64,000 bases of DNA from Micromonospora zingiberis (GCF_004331455.1 NZ_SJJR01000015.1:62001-126000), one strand, 5' to 3'. Positions 17,049 to 25,974 are shown, counted from the first letter of the stretch. A program made the numbers and translations. The notes: generated by a model not told the origin, from the letters alone.

Positions 17049-17826
17049 ATGGACGCTGCGCAGGCGCTCGCGTCGCTCATGTCACCCGAGGGACGCGTCG
17101 ACCCCTACCCGGCGTACGAGCGCCTGCGCGCCCACGGGCCGGTGGTCGAGGCCGGTCCGGGCATGTACGCGGTCACCGGCTACGCCGAGGCCGACGAACT
17201 GCTCCGGGACGCCCGGATGCGGGTCTCCGACGACCGGCTGCGCGACATTCTCCTGCCGGGTTGGCGGGACAGCCCGGCCGTGTCGACGATCGCCCGGTCG
17301 ATGCTGGAGACCAACCCGCCCGACCACAGCCGGATGCGTCGCCTCGCTGCCGGGGCCTTCACCCCGCGCCGGCCACCCGGAGCACGCCCCGGCGTACGTC
17401 GACGAACTGCTCCGCTACGACTCGCCGGTGCAGCTGACCAGCCGGAGCAACAGCGAGACGCTGCGGGCCGGTGGGGTCGAGCTGCCCGCCGGCAGTTGGG
17501 TGCTGCTGCTGCTCGGTGCCGCCAACCGGGATCCCCGGCGCTATCCGGACCCGGATCGCTTCGACCCGTGGCGGGCGCTGCTGAACCCGCTCTCCTTCGG
17601 CGCCGGCCCGCACTACTGTCTCGGCGCCGGCCTGGCCCGGCTGGAGGGGCAGGTCGCCTTCTCCCGGCTGCTGCGCCGGCTGCCCGAGTTGGCCCTGGCC
17701 GGTACGCCCCGACGTCGGCTCCGGTTGACCCTGCGCGGGTACGACAGCCTGCCGATCACCGTGGGTGAGCCGGTGCCGGTCGCCGATCTCGATGCGCCGG
17801 CCGGGACGGCTCCGGGCACTCCGTAG
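17049..17826 (+). pseudogene. Cytochrome P450 pseudogene with internal deletion and frameshift
   Basis: The first ~110 codons (ATG 17049, frame 3) read as a P450 N-terminus: DPYPAYERLRAHGPVVE, TGYAEADELLRDARM, then ETNPPDHSRMRRLAAGAFTPRR. Directly after ~17376 the P450 similarity continues in another frame with HPEHAPAYVDELLRYDSPVQ (the ExxR helix), RDPRRYPDPDRFDPWR and the haem-cysteine motif SFGAGPHYCLGAGLA. The whole middle, including the oxygen-binding I-helix, is absent. Total length is 778 bases against ~1200 for an intact gene, and is not a multiple of three. An active enzyme is very unlikely. Its former substrate cannot be judged. Confidence 0.88.
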
Positions 17827-17869
17827 ACTGGTACGGCATTACCTTCCTGCCGTTAAGGAGTCAACCCGC

Positions 17870-18430
17870 GTGACCGTCCAGCCCATCCGTCTGTTCGGAG
17901 ATCCGGTGCTGCGCACGCCGGCCGATCCGGTGGTCGACTTCGACGTCGAGCTGCGCAAGCTCATCGCCGACCTGACCGATACGATGCGTGACAGCAGCGG
18001 CGCGGGTCTCGCCGCGCCACAGCTCGGTGTGGGCCTGCGGGTGTTCACCTTCGACGTCGACGACGTGCTCGGTCACCTGGTCAATCCGGTGCTGGAGTTC
18101 CCCGACGAGGAGGACCAGGACGGCCCGGAGGGCTGCCTGTCCATTCCTGGGCTGTACTTCGACACCAAGCGCCGGCAGAACGTGATCGCCAAGGGCTTCA
18201 ACGGCCACGGGGACCCGCTACAGATCGTCGGCACCGGCCTGATGGCCCGCTGCGTGCAGCACGAGACCGACCACCTCGACGGGGTGCTGTTCATCGACCG
18301 GCTGGACTCGGCCGGTCGCAAGGAGGCGATGAAGGCGATCCGCCAGGCCGAGTGGTACGACGCCGCCGCCCCGCCCACCGTCAAGCTGAGCCCGCACACC
18401 GCCGGCAGCCCCTTCGGCCTGGGGCGGTGA
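17870..18430 (+). CDS. def: Peptide deformylase
   Basis: Deformylase removes the formyl group from nascent proteins; it pairs functionally with fmt directly downstream. The 186-residue metalloenzyme has all three motifs: GAGLAAPQLGV (motif 1), PEGCLSIPG with the metal cysteine (motif 2), and CVQHETDHLDGVLFIDRL, the HExxH-type metal site (motif 3). The GTG start at 17870 has an AAGGAG Shine-Dalgarno at 17855-17860. The gap to fmt is only four bases. Confidence 0.96.
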   Translation: MTVQPIRLFGDPVLRTPADPVVDFDVELRKLIADLTDTMRDSSGAGLAAPQLGVGLRVFTFDVDDVLGHLVNPVLEFPDEEDQDGPEGCLSIPGLYFDTKRRQNVIAKGFNGHGDPLQIVGTGLMARCVQHETDHLDGVLFIDRLDSAGRKEAMKAIRQAEWYDAAAPPTVKLSPHTAGSPFGLGR

Positions 18431-18434
18431 CCGG

Positions 18435-19361
18435 GTGCGCGTGATCTTCGCCGGCACTCCGGCCGTCGCCGTCCCCGCCCTCGCCGCGGTCGCCGAGTCC
18501 CGACACGAGTTGATCGCCGTGGTCACCCGGCCGGATGCTCCGGCCGGTCGGGGGCGTGGTCTGGTCCGCTCCCCGGTCGGTGCCTGGGCCGACGAGCACG
18601 GCATCGAGGTGCTCACCCCGGCCCGGCCGCGTGAGCCGGAGTTCCTGGACCGGCTGCGTGCTCTCGCCCCGGACTGTGCACCGGTGGTGGCCTACGGGGC
18701 GCTGGTGCCGCCGGTCGCGTTGGAGATTCCCCGGCACGGCTGGGTGAACCTGCACTTCTCGCTGCTGCCCGCGTGGCGGGGCGCCGCTCCCGTGCAGCAC
18801 GCGGTGCTGCACGGCGACGAACTCACCGGCGCCAGCGTCTTCCAGCTGGAGGAAGGGCTGGACACCGGCCCGGTCTACGGCACGCTCACCGACGAGATCC
18901 GGCCCGCCGACACCTCCGGTGACCTGCTTGAGCGGTTGGCCCACTCCGGCGCCGCGCTGCTGGTGGCGGTGCTGGACGCCCTGGAGGATGGCACCGCCCG
19001 GGCCGAGCCGCAGCCCGCCGACGGGGTCACCCTGGCACCGAAGCTGACCGTCGAGGACGCCCGCGTCCGCTGGTCCGACCCCGCCTTCGCGGTGGACCGC
19101 CGGATCCGTGCCTGCACCCCGGCACCGGGACCGTGGACGACCTTCCGGGGCGAGCGGGTGAAACTGGGCATGGTCGTCCCCGCGCCCGACGCCCCCGCGC
19201 TCAAGCCCGGTGAACTGCTGGTGGAGAAGGCACGGGTGCTGGTCGGTACGGCCACCGTGCCGATCCGCCTCGGCGAGGTGCGGGCGGCGGGCAAGCGGGC
19301 CATGCCGGCGACCGACTGGGCGCGCGGCGCCCGGGTCAGTGCCGGGGAGGTGCTCGCGTGA
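18435..19361 (+). CDS. fmt: Methionyl-tRNA formyltransferase
   Basis: Fmt formylates initiator methionyl-tRNA using 10-formyl-THF. The 308-residue sequence has MRVIFAGTP at the N-terminus, the folate-site signature NLHFSLLPAWRGAAPVQHA with catalytic Asn and His, the downstream LDTGPVY, and the C-terminal tRNA-binding domain with YAPKL-type TLAPKL and RIRACTPAPGPWT. It lies between def and rsmB; its last codons overlap the rsmB GTG (GTGA), so the three translation-related genes form one operon. Confidence 0.97.
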   Translation: MRVIFAGTPAVAVPALAAVAESRHELIAVVTRPDAPAGRGRGLVRSPVGAWADEHGIEVLTPARPREPEFLDRLRALAPDCAPVVAYGALVPPVALEIPRHGWVNLHFSLLPAWRGAAPVQHAVLHGDELTGASVFQLEEGLDTGPVYGTLTDEIRPADTSGDLLERLAHSGAALLVAVLDALEDGTARAEPQPADGVTLAPKLTVEDARVRWSDPAFAVDRRIRACTPAPGPWTTFRGERVKLGMVVPAPDAPALKPGELLVEKARVLVGTATVPIRLGEVRAAGKRAMPATDWARGARVSAGEVLA

Positions 19362-20773
19362 GGGACACCGCTGCCCACCGGGGCACCGACCGTCGGGGCC
19401 CGCGCGCCGCGCGCCCGGCGGCGGACCGCCCCCGTTACGCCGCGTACCAGGCTGTCGCCGCGGTCAACCGGGACGACGCGTACGCCAACCTGGTGTTGCC
19501 GGCGATCCTGCGCGACGAGGGCCTGGTCGGCCGGGACGCGGCCTTCGCCACCGAGCTGACCTACGGAACGCTGCGCCACCTCGGCACCCTCGACGCGATC
19601 CTCACCGCCGCCGCCGGCCGGGACGTGCAACGCATCGACCCGCCGGTACGCGACGCGCTGCGCATCGGCGCGTACCAGTTGCTGCACACCCGGGTGCCCG
19701 CGCACGCGGCGGTATCCTCGACCGTCGACCTGGTCCGCATGGTCGGGCAGGGCGCCACCGGGTTCGCCAACGCGGTGCTGCGCGAGGTCGCCGCACACGA
19801 CACGGACGAGTGGGTGTCCCGCCTCGCGCCGTCGATGGAGACCGACCCCATCGGTCACCTCGCCCTCGCCTACAGCCATCCACAGTGGATCGTTCGGGCG
19901 TTCTCCGAGGTGCTCGGCGGCGACCTCGGCGAGACCGCCCGGCTGCTGATCGAGGACAACGAACGCCCACCGGTGCACCTGTGCGCCCGTCCGGGTCTCG
20001 CCGACCCGGTCGAGCTCGCCGACGCCGCCGGAGGCGCCCCGGGTGCCTTCTCGCCGTACGCCGTCTATCTCGGTGGTGGTTCACCCGGCGACCTGGCGGC
20101 GGTGGCCGATGGCCGCGCCCACGTCCAGGACGAGGGTTCCCAGCTGGTCGCCAACGCCCTCGCGGTGGCGCCCCTGGACGGCCCGGACGGCCGCTGGCTC
20201 GACCTGTGCGCCGGTCCGGGTGGCAAGTCGGGACTGCTCGGGGCGCTCGCGGCGCAGCGCGACGCGCGGTTGACCGCGGTGGAGGTGGCCGAGCACCGGG
20301 CGCGGCTGGTCGAGAAGGCCACCCGGGGTCTGCCGGTGACCGTGCTGAACACCGACGGCCGGCTGGTCGGCGCCGAGCCGAAGCTGCCCGAGGGGCACTT
20401 CGACCGGGTGCTGGTCGACGCACCGTGCACCGGCCTGGGTTCGCTGCGCCGCCGACCGGAGTCACGGTGGCGCCGGCAGCCCTCCGACCTGCCGGCGTTG
20501 ACCCGGTTGCAGCGTGAGTTGCTCACCGCCGGGCTGCGGGCGGTCCGCCCGGGCGGCGTGGTGGCCTACGTGACCTGCTCGCCGCACACCGTGGAGACCC
20601 ACGTGACGGTCACCGAGGCGGCCCGCCGCTGCGGCACCCCGGTGGACTTCGTCGACGCCCGGCCGCTGTTGCCGGCGGGCATGCCGGGGCTCGGGGACGG
20701 CCCGACGGTGCAGTTGTGGCCGCATCGGCACGGTACCGACGCCATGTTCCTCGCCCTGCTGCGGCGCGGCTGA
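19358..20773 (+). CDS. rsmB: 16S rRNA (cytosine-967-C5)-methyltransferase
   Basis: RsmB (Sun/Fmu) methylates C967 of 16S rRNA. The 471-residue protein begins with a basic leader, then a NusB-like RNA-binding domain (AAYQAVAAVNRDDAYANLVLP to SPQWIVRAF-type SHPQWIVRAFSEVLG), then the methyltransferase domain with SAM loop LDLCAGPGGKSGLLGAL, the VDAPCTGLGSLRRRPE motif and the catalytic cysteine in YVTCSPHTVETH. Start GTG overlaps the fmt stop. A perfect palindromic terminator follows seven bases after the stop. Confidence 0.95.
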   Translation: MRDTAAHRGTDRRGPRAARPAADRPRYAAYQAVAAVNRDDAYANLVLPAILRDEGLVGRDAAFATELTYGTLRHLGTLDAILTAAAGRDVQRIDPPVRDALRIGAYQLLHTRVPAHAAVSSTVDLVRMVGQGATGFANAVLREVAAHDTDEWVSRLAPSMETDPIGHLALAYSHPQWIVRAFSEVLGGDLGETARLLIEDNERPPVHLCARPGLADPVELADAAGGAPGAFSPYAVYLGGGSPGDLAAVADGRAHVQDEGSQLVANALAVAPLDGPDGRWLDLCAGPGGKSGLLGALAAQRDARLTAVEVAEHRARLVEKATRGLPVTVLNTDGRLVGAEPKLPEGHFDRVLVDAPCTGLGSLRRRPESRWRRQPSDLPALTRLQRELLTAGLRAVRPGGVVAYVTCSPHTVETHVTVTEAARRCGTPVDFVDARPLLPAGMPGLGDGPTVQLWPHRHGTDAMFLALLRRG

Positions 20774-20779
20774 CGGCGA

Positions 20780-20809
20780 AGCCCTGCCGGTCAGCTGACC
20801 GGCAGGGCT
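20780..20809. terminator. 30-bp perfect palindrome, bidirectional terminator
   Basis: The 30 bases read the same on both strands, centred on AGCT, with 15-base arms starting AGCCCTGCCGGTCAG. It lies between convergent rsmB and the minus-strand lipoprotein gene and overlaps the latter's last codons (stop at 20791-20793), so a single element probably ends both transcripts. Confidence 0.8.
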
Positions 20810-21675
20810 CGGCTGCCGGCGCCCTTCATCGAGCGGGTGAGGAGGCGGTCGCTGCTCCACAGGAAGCACTGCACGCCCCGGTTACCGCTGCGCCACTCGT
20901 CCTCGCTGGGGTGGTAGAAGATGGTGCCGGCGCGGTACTGGAGGTTGTTGTCGTCCGGCACCTTGGCGAACTTGGCGATCATGCCGCGGCAGCCCCGGTG
21001 GGCCCGCTCGGTGTTGTCCAGGAACGCCTGGTAGCTGCTGTTCGGGGCCGACCAGACGCCGACGAACTCGGCCCGGTGGCGGGCCGTGCACCGGACGGCG
21101 ACCATCTCGGTGACCTCGTCGCCCTTGGTCTTGGCGTTGAAGCAGCCGTGCCGCAGTGGTGACGCCTCGGACAGGGTTCCGGACAGGCTGGCCGTGCGGC
21201 GTACCGGGACCGGGACGTCCAGGCCGCGCAGTTCGTGGACGTCGCAGCGGAACCAGCGTGCTCCGCCGCCCCACGCCGCGGGTGAGGGAAAGAGGACACT
21301 GAGCCCGATCCGGCCGGTACGCCAGTCGGCGCCCAGTGCCGCACGCACCTGCCGGTCGCACTCGGTGAACGCGGTGCGCATCTGGGTGCTGCCGGCGGTC
21401 GGTGGCGCCGCCGCGTCGACCGGCGGCAGCGTACCGACGTGCAGGGTCTCGGCCCGGTGCGGCTGATCGCAGTCCACCGGGGCGTACGCGCTGAGGTAGC
21501 CGATCTCCTGCGGCTGGGCGTGACACGTCTGCGGCGCGGGGGTGAACACCGAGGGCGCGGCCATCGGCGCCCAGTCGTTGATCAGGTCACCGTCCGTTCC
21601 GGCCGGCCTCGTGCAGCCGGCCAGCGCCAGTGTGACCACCGTGCCCAGCGCGATCCCGGTGCGCCACCGTCGCAT
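20791..21675 (-). CDS. Septum-formation-family lipoprotein (upper copy of a tandem pair)
   Basis: A 294-residue exported lipoprotein: short basic n-region, hydrophobic stretch and lipobox LALAGC with Cys21. The exported part has repeated short motifs with paired cysteines (APVDCDQPHRAETLHVG; AVRCTARHRAEFVG; HRGCRGMIAKF) typical of the actinobacterial Septum_form domain; Cys-x-x-x-H-x-x-E occurs twice. The function of the family is not established beyond an association with septation in actinomycetes. It is a clear paralogue of the gene at 21746-22633 with the same length and order of motifs, so they arose by tandem duplication. Confidence 0.75.
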   Translation of the reverse strand: MRRWRTGIALGTVVTLALAGCTRPAGTDGDLINDWAPMAAPSVFTPAPQTCHAQPQEIGYLSAYAPVDCDQPHRAETLHVGTLPPVDAAAPPTAGSTQMRTAFTECDRQVRAALGADWRTGRIGLSVLFPSPAAWGGGARWFRCDVHELRGLDVPVPVRRTASLSGTLSEASPLRHGCFNAKTKGDEVTEMVAVRCTARHRAEFVGVWSAPNSSYQAFLDNTERAHRGCRGMIAKFAKVPDDNNLQYRAGTIFYHPSEDEWRSGNRGVQCFLWSSDRLLTRSMKGAGSRALPVS

Positions 21676-21745
21676 CCCCGTCGACCTCCCGCCCGCGCGC
21701 TCGCGCAGCCCGCGGCACGCGCAGCGGCAGCATACGGCACCCTGC

Positions 21746-22633
21746 TCAGGTCACCGGTAGTCCCTGCGGGCCGACCCCGCGCATCGAACCGGTGAGCTTG
21801 CGGTCGTCGCTCCACAAGATACAGCGGACGCCACGGTCGCCCTCCTCCCATTCTCGTTGGGAGGGCGGATAGAAGATCGAGCCGGCGCGGTAGGGCAGGT
21901 CGGAGTTGTTGGGCACGTCCGCGTACGCGGCGATCAGTTCCATGCAGCGTTTGTGGGCCTGACTGGCCGAGTTGGTGAACTCTTCCCAGGTCATGTCCCG
22001 CTCGATGTAGACCCCGACGAACTCGGCGCCGTGTGGTTCGGTGCACAGCACGGGGGCCATGTAGTTCAGGCTGTTGCCGATGAGCTTCGGGTCGAAGCAG
22101 CGGTGGACCAGGGGTGCGTCGCCGATCAGCGCCCCGCGCAGGCTGCCGGTGCGGTTGACCGGTCTGGTGTTGTCGATGCTGTCGGTCTCGCTGAGGTCGC
22201 AGCGGAACCACCGTGCGCCGCCGTTCCAGGCCGAGACCGACGGCAGCGCGATGTTCAGCGTCAGGCGGGCGATGTGCCAGTCACCGCCGAGCACCAACCG
22301 GGCCCGTTGGTCGCACTCGGCCCGAGCGGTACGCAGGGCCGCCGACCCGGGCTCGGGTCGTGGTCCGTCGGCCGCCGGCCCGGTGAACGCGCCGACGTGG
22401 ACCGCCTCGGCGAGATGGTTGCGGGCGCAGTCCACCGTTTCGTAGGTGCTCGCCTGCACGACCGCGGTGACTCGCGGCAGGCAGGCGTCGGTGGCCGGGA
22501 CGAACATCGCTGGTGTCCGCAGCGCGGGCCAGTTGTTGGTGAGGTCGCCGTCCGTACCACCCGGCCGTACACAGCCGCTCAGCAGAAGCACAGCCACGCT
22601 GCCCAACGCCAGCGCCGCGAGCCACCGTCGCAT
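21746..22633 (-). CDS. Septum-formation-family lipoprotein (second copy of the tandem pair)
   Basis: This 295-residue paralogue of the neighbouring gene shares the signal peptide pattern (lipobox LLLSGC, Cys21), the sequence RPGGTDGDLTNNWPAL against RPAGTDGDLINDWAPM, ETVDCARNHLAEAVHVG, GGARWFRCDL, the HGAEFVGVY repeat, YRAGSIFYPPSQREWEEG and the closing RGVRCILWSDD. The start is ATG 22633, which gives the signal peptide; the frame is open further upstream without coding character. It is the upstream member of the pair and probably cotranscribed with the second gene across a 70-base gap. Confidence 0.75.
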   Translation of the reverse strand: MRRWLAALALGSVAVLLLSGCVRPGGTDGDLTNNWPALRTPAMFVPATDACLPRVTAVVQASTYETVDCARNHLAEAVHVGAFTGPAADGPRPEPGSAALRTARAECDQRARLVLGGDWHIARLTLNIALPSVSAWNGGARWFRCDLSETDSIDNTRPVNRTGSLRGALIGDAPLVHRCFDPKLIGNSLNYMAPVLCTEPHGAEFVGVYIERDMTWEEFTNSASQAHKRCMELIAAYADVPNNSDLPYRAGSIFYPPSQREWEEGDRGVRCILWSDDRKLTGSMRGVGPQGLPVT

Positions 22634-22875
22634 CGTCCGCCCTTTCCGGAAGCCGCTGCCCGGCTGTCGGCTCCCGCACCGGCTGCACGTTACCGTCACC
22701 GTCCCCGATGGAGTGTTGCCGTGATTCGGCCATCTGGCCAGTCGGGAACCACCTTCGTACCGCGCCAACGGTCCGAAGGGTGCCATTCTGCACCATTGGT
22801 CACCTCTGGGTCACAGGGCGTCCCGGTTGGTGCCGTGCTGCCAGCGGCTGGTGGCCGCGTTCGTACACTGGCCCT

Positions 22876-23556
22876 GTGACCGTACCGCCGCCGATCGTCG
22901 CGCCCAGCATCCTCGCCGCCGATTTCGCCCGTCTCGCCGAAGAGGTCCGCGCCGTCGAGAACGCCGCGGACTGGTTGCACGTCGATGTGATGGACAACCA
23001 TTTCGTGCCGAACCTGACCATCGGGCTGCCCGTGGTGCAGAGCCTGCGCGCCGCCACCGAACTGCCCTTCGACGTCCACCTGATGATCTCCGACCCGCGC
23101 AGGTGGGCGCCGGGCTACGCCGACGCCGGGGCCTACAACGTCACCTTCCACGCCGAGGCGTGTGACGATCCGGTGGCGCTGGCCAAGGACCTGCGCGCGG
23201 CCGGGGCGAAGGCGGGACTGGCGATCGACCGGGACACCCCCATCGAGCCGTACCTCGACCTGTTGCCCAGCTTCGACACGCTGCTGGTGATGACCATCAA
23301 GGCCGGGTTCGGCGGCCAGCGGTTCATCCCGCAGCTGCTCGACAAGGTGCGCACCGCGCGCCGGCACGTCGACGCCGGCCACCTGGAACTGCGCATCGAG
23401 GTCGACGGCGGGATCGCCGCCGACACCATCGAGCAGGCCGCCGCGGCGGGTGCCGACGCCTTCGTCGCCGGCACCGCCGTCTACGGCGCCGACGATCCCG
23501 CCGAGGCGGTACGCCGGCTGCGGCAGCTGGCGGAGCGCGCGGCTGACGGGAGCTGA
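22876..23556 (+). CDS. rpe: Ribulose-phosphate 3-epimerase
   Basis: Rpe interconverts ribulose-5-phosphate and xylulose-5-phosphate; ribulose-5-phosphate is also a substrate of RibBA encoded just downstream. The 226-residue TIM-barrel has APSILAADFARL, the metal sites LHVDVMDNHFVPNLTIG and FDVHLMI, MTIKAGFGGQRFIP and the catalytic/phosphate loops EVDGGI and ADAFVAGTAVYG. GTG 22876 fits the family start; the longer frame to 22708 lacks similarity. It ends one base before the next gene's GTG. Confidence 0.95.
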   Translation: MTVPPPIVAPSILAADFARLAEEVRAVENAADWLHVDVMDNHFVPNLTIGLPVVQSLRAATELPFDVHLMISDPRRWAPGYADAGAYNVTFHAEACDDPVALAKDLRAAGAKAGLAIDRDTPIEPYLDLLPSFDTLLVMTIKAGFGGQRFIPQLLDKVRTARRHVDAGHLELRIEVDGGIAADTIEQAAAAGADAFVAGTAVYGADDPAEAVRRLRQLAERAADGS

Positions 23557-23557
23557 C

Positions 23558-24538
23558 GTGGAGCCCGCCGACGACCGCAAGGACGTGATCCTCGTCGTCG
23601 ACGACGACGAGGACATCGCCCGTTTCGTCGAGTTCAACCTGCGGCTGCACGGTTTCGACGTGCTGCTGGCCAGTGACGGGCAGGAGGCGCTCGACGTGAT
23701 CGAACGCCAGCGCCCGGACCTGGCCGTGGTCGACCTGATGATGCCCCGGGTGGACGGCCTGGAACTGACCCGGCGGCTGCGGGCCGACCCGATGACCGCG
23801 GCCCTACCGGTGATCATGCTGACCGCCAAGGGCATGACCCAGGACAAGGTCAACGGGCTCAGCGCCGGGGCCGACGACTATCTGGTCAAGCCCTTCGACA
23901 CCCTGGAACTGCTGGCCCGGGTCACCTCGACGCTGCGGCGCAACAAGGAGTTCCGCGAGGTTTCCCCGCTGACCGGCCTGCCCGGCAACAGCCGGATCCG
24001 TCGGGAGATCGCCGACCGGGTCCGCAGCGGCGCCGACTACGCGGTCGGCTACATCGACATCGACCGGTTCAAGAGCGTCAACGACCGGTACGGGTTCTCC
24101 CGGGGCGACGACTTCATCTCCGCGCTGGCCCGCAGCCTGCACCGGGCGGTGGTCTCGGTGGCGCTGCCGCCGGCCTTCCTCGGTCACGTCGGCGGTGACG
24201 ACTTCGTCTTCGTCTGCACCCCGGACCAGGTGCTGCCACTCACCTCACGAGTTTCCGCAGATTTCGAGAAGGCCGCGGACGCCCTCTACGATCCCACCGA
24301 CCGGGAACGCGGTTACGTGGAGTTGAAGGATCGGCGCGGAAACATCCGTCGCGCGGCCCTGGTCACCCTCTCGATCGGGGTCTCCATCTCCGACGCCGAC
24401 AAGCGCCTGACCAGCCCTCTTGAGGCGATGACCATCGCCTCGGAGATGAAAACGGTGGCCAAGAGCCAACCCGGCTCGTACGTGGCGGTGGACCGTCGGC
24501 GCGGGGTCGGCGACCCGAACCACCGTCATGTGAAGTAG
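23558..24538 (+). CDS. Response regulator with degenerate GGDEF domain
   Basis: A 326-residue protein: receiver domain 8-120 with acidic pocket VVDDDED, phospho-acceptor D59 in VVDLMMP, LTAKG and K111 in YLVKPFD; then a GGDEF-type domain with YIDIDRFKSVNDRYG and the signature as GGDDF. No RxxD inhibitory site precedes it, and the usual GHxxGD reads GFSRGD. These changes suggest weak or absent diguanylate cyclase activity, perhaps a c-di-GMP or GTP sensor, though GGDDF alone is not proof. No histidine kinase is adjacent. It starts one base after rpe. Confidence 0.85.
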   Translation: MEPADDRKDVILVVDDDEDIARFVEFNLRLHGFDVLLASDGQEALDVIERQRPDLAVVDLMMPRVDGLELTRRLRADPMTAALPVIMLTAKGMTQDKVNGLSAGADDYLVKPFDTLELLARVTSTLRRNKEFREVSPLTGLPGNSRIRREIADRVRSGADYAVGYIDIDRFKSVNDRYGFSRGDDFISALARSLHRAVVSVALPPAFLGHVGGDDFVFVCTPDQVLPLTSRVSADFEKAADALYDPTDRERGYVELKDRRGNIRRAALVTLSIGVSISDADKRLTSPLEAMTIASEMKTVAKSQPGSYVAVDRRRGVGDPNHRHVK

Positions 24539-24597
24539 CTCGCCGGGGTGGCGAAACCACCCGGTCGACGTGTAAGACTTTCCTCTAGTACCCACCA

Positions 24598-24768
24598 CGC
24601 GCTGGCGGGACTCGGTGTAATTCCGAACCGGCGGTGATCCACGGTCCGACCGTGGTAAGCCCGCGACCCGGGAGCGGTTCGTCCGCCCGGTGGACCTGGT
24701 GAGAATCCGGGGCCGACGGTTGGGTGCGGTTCGTCCGCGCCCAGACAGTCCGGATGGGAGACAGCGCG
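24598..24768 (+). promoter_or_regulatory. FMN riboswitch (RFN element)
   Basis: The conserved RFN core segments are all present in order: GGACTCGGTGTAATTCCG, ACCGGCGGTGATCC, AAGCCCGCGACCCGG, GGTGAGAATCCGGGGCCGA and AGTCCGGATGGGAGA. Closing P1 strands CGCGCT (24598) and AGCGCG (24763) pair. It precedes ribD-ribE-ribBA-ribH and should turn them down when FMN is abundant. A weak -10-like TAGTAC at 24586-24591 with GTCGAC 16 bases upstream may be the promoter. Confidence 0.95.
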
Positions 24769-24774
24769 CGGAAC

Positions 24775-24818
24775 GGAAGGGTCGGCTGCTCGTTGGGCTT
24801 CAGCGTGCGCACCCTTCC
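24775..24818 (+). promoter_or_regulatory. Candidate expression-platform hairpin of the FMN riboswitch
   Basis: GGAAGGGT (24775-24782) pairs perfectly with ACCCTTCC (24811-24818) just 3' of the aptamer, followed by a second GC-rich hairpin region before ribD. It has no T-tract. It could serve as a Rho-independent-like stop or be part of the switch; the mechanism is not clear from sequence alone. Confidence 0.4.
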
Positions 24819-24910
24819 CGCCGGGGCGGCTGCGCCGTACCCGGATTCCGCCGCTCTGGCTGTCCCGTCTCCCCGCCCGCGCCTTGACAGCGAGAGGGCA
24901 GGGCTGGGCG

Positions 24911-25972
24911 ATGGCGAGCGTCTCCGTTGACGAGGCGATGCGTCGCGCGATCGAACTCGCGGCGCGAGGGCTCGGCACGACGAGTCCCAATCCCGTGGTC
25001 GGCTGTGTGCTGCTCGACGCCGACGGCGAGGTGGTCGGCGAGGGCTTCCACGCGTACGCCGGGGGACCGCATGCCGAGATCGTCGCGCTGGCCCAGGCCG
25101 GTCATCGGGCGAAGGGCGGCACGGCCGTGGTCACCCTGGAACCCTGCGACCACACCGGCCGCACCGGCCCCTGTAGCTCCGCGCTGGTGCAGGCGGGAGT
25201 GTCCCGCGTGGTCATCGCGGTGCCCGACCCGACCCCGGTGGCGGCCGGGGGGGCCGCCACGCTGCGGGCCGCCGGGGTCCGGGTCGACCTGGGAGTACGC
25301 GCCACCGAGGCGGAGAGCGGCAACATCGCCTGGCTGACCGCGATGCGCCGGGGCTGGCCCTACGTGATCTGGAAGTACGCGGCGACGTTGGACGGCCGCT
25401 CCGCGGCGGCCGACGGCACCAGCATGTGGATCACCTCCGAGGCGGCCCGGATGGACGTGCACGCGCTCCGCGCGACCGTCGACGCGGTGATCGTCGGGGT
25501 GGGCACGGTCCTCGCCGACGACCCTCGGCTCACCGTGCGCAACCTGCGCGACGGCAGCCTGGCCATCCGGCAACCGCTGCGGGTGGTGGTCGACTCGGCC
25601 GGGCGTACCCCGATCGACGCCCAGGTCCGCGACGGCGCCGCCGGTACCTGGATCGCCACCACGGCCGAGGTCGGCGCCGGCCCGGACGGTGGGGTGGACC
25701 TGCCCGCGCTGCTGGCCGCGCTGCACACCCGGGGCGTACGGGCCGTGCTGCTGGAGGGCGGCCCTCGGCTGGCCGGGGCGTTCCTCGCCGCCGGCCTGGT
25801 CGACCGGGTCGTCGGTTACCTCGCCCCCCGGCTGCTCGGCGCGGGACCTGCCGCCCTGGTCGACGCGGGCGTGACCACCATCACCGAGGCCATCGACCTG
25901 GAGATCAGCGACGTCACCCAGGTCGGACCCGACCTGCGGATCACCGCACTGCCCCGCAAAAGGGAGGGCTAG
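24911..25972 (+). CDS. ribD: Riboflavin biosynthesis deaminase/reductase
   Basis: RibD deaminates and then reduces the pyrimidine intermediate in riboflavin synthesis. The deaminase half (residues 1-145) has TSPNPVVGCVLLD and zinc ligands in GGPHAEIVAL and PCDHTGRTGPCSSAL. The reductase half has KYAATLDGRSAAADGTSMWIT, VIVGVGTVLADDPRLT and LEGGPRLAGAFL. ATG 24911 is preferred; a TTG nine codons upstream is possible. It is the first gene under the FMN riboswitch; ribE follows after two bases. Confidence 0.95.
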   Translation: MASVSVDEAMRRAIELAARGLGTTSPNPVVGCVLLDADGEVVGEGFHAYAGGPHAEIVALAQAGHRAKGGTAVVTLEPCDHTGRTGPCSSALVQAGVSRVVIAVPDPTPVAAGGAATLRAAGVRVDLGVRATEAESGNIAWLTAMRRGWPYVIWKYAATLDGRSAAADGTSMWITSEAARMDVHALRATVDAVIVGVGTVLADDPRLTVRNLRDGSLAIRQPLRVVVDSAGRTPIDAQVRDGAAGTWIATTAEVGAGPDGGVDLPALLAALHTRGVRAVLLEGGPRLAGAFLAAGLVDRVVGYLAPRLLGAGPAALVDAGVTTITEAIDLEISDVTQVGPDLRITALPRKREG

Positions 25973-25974
25973 GC

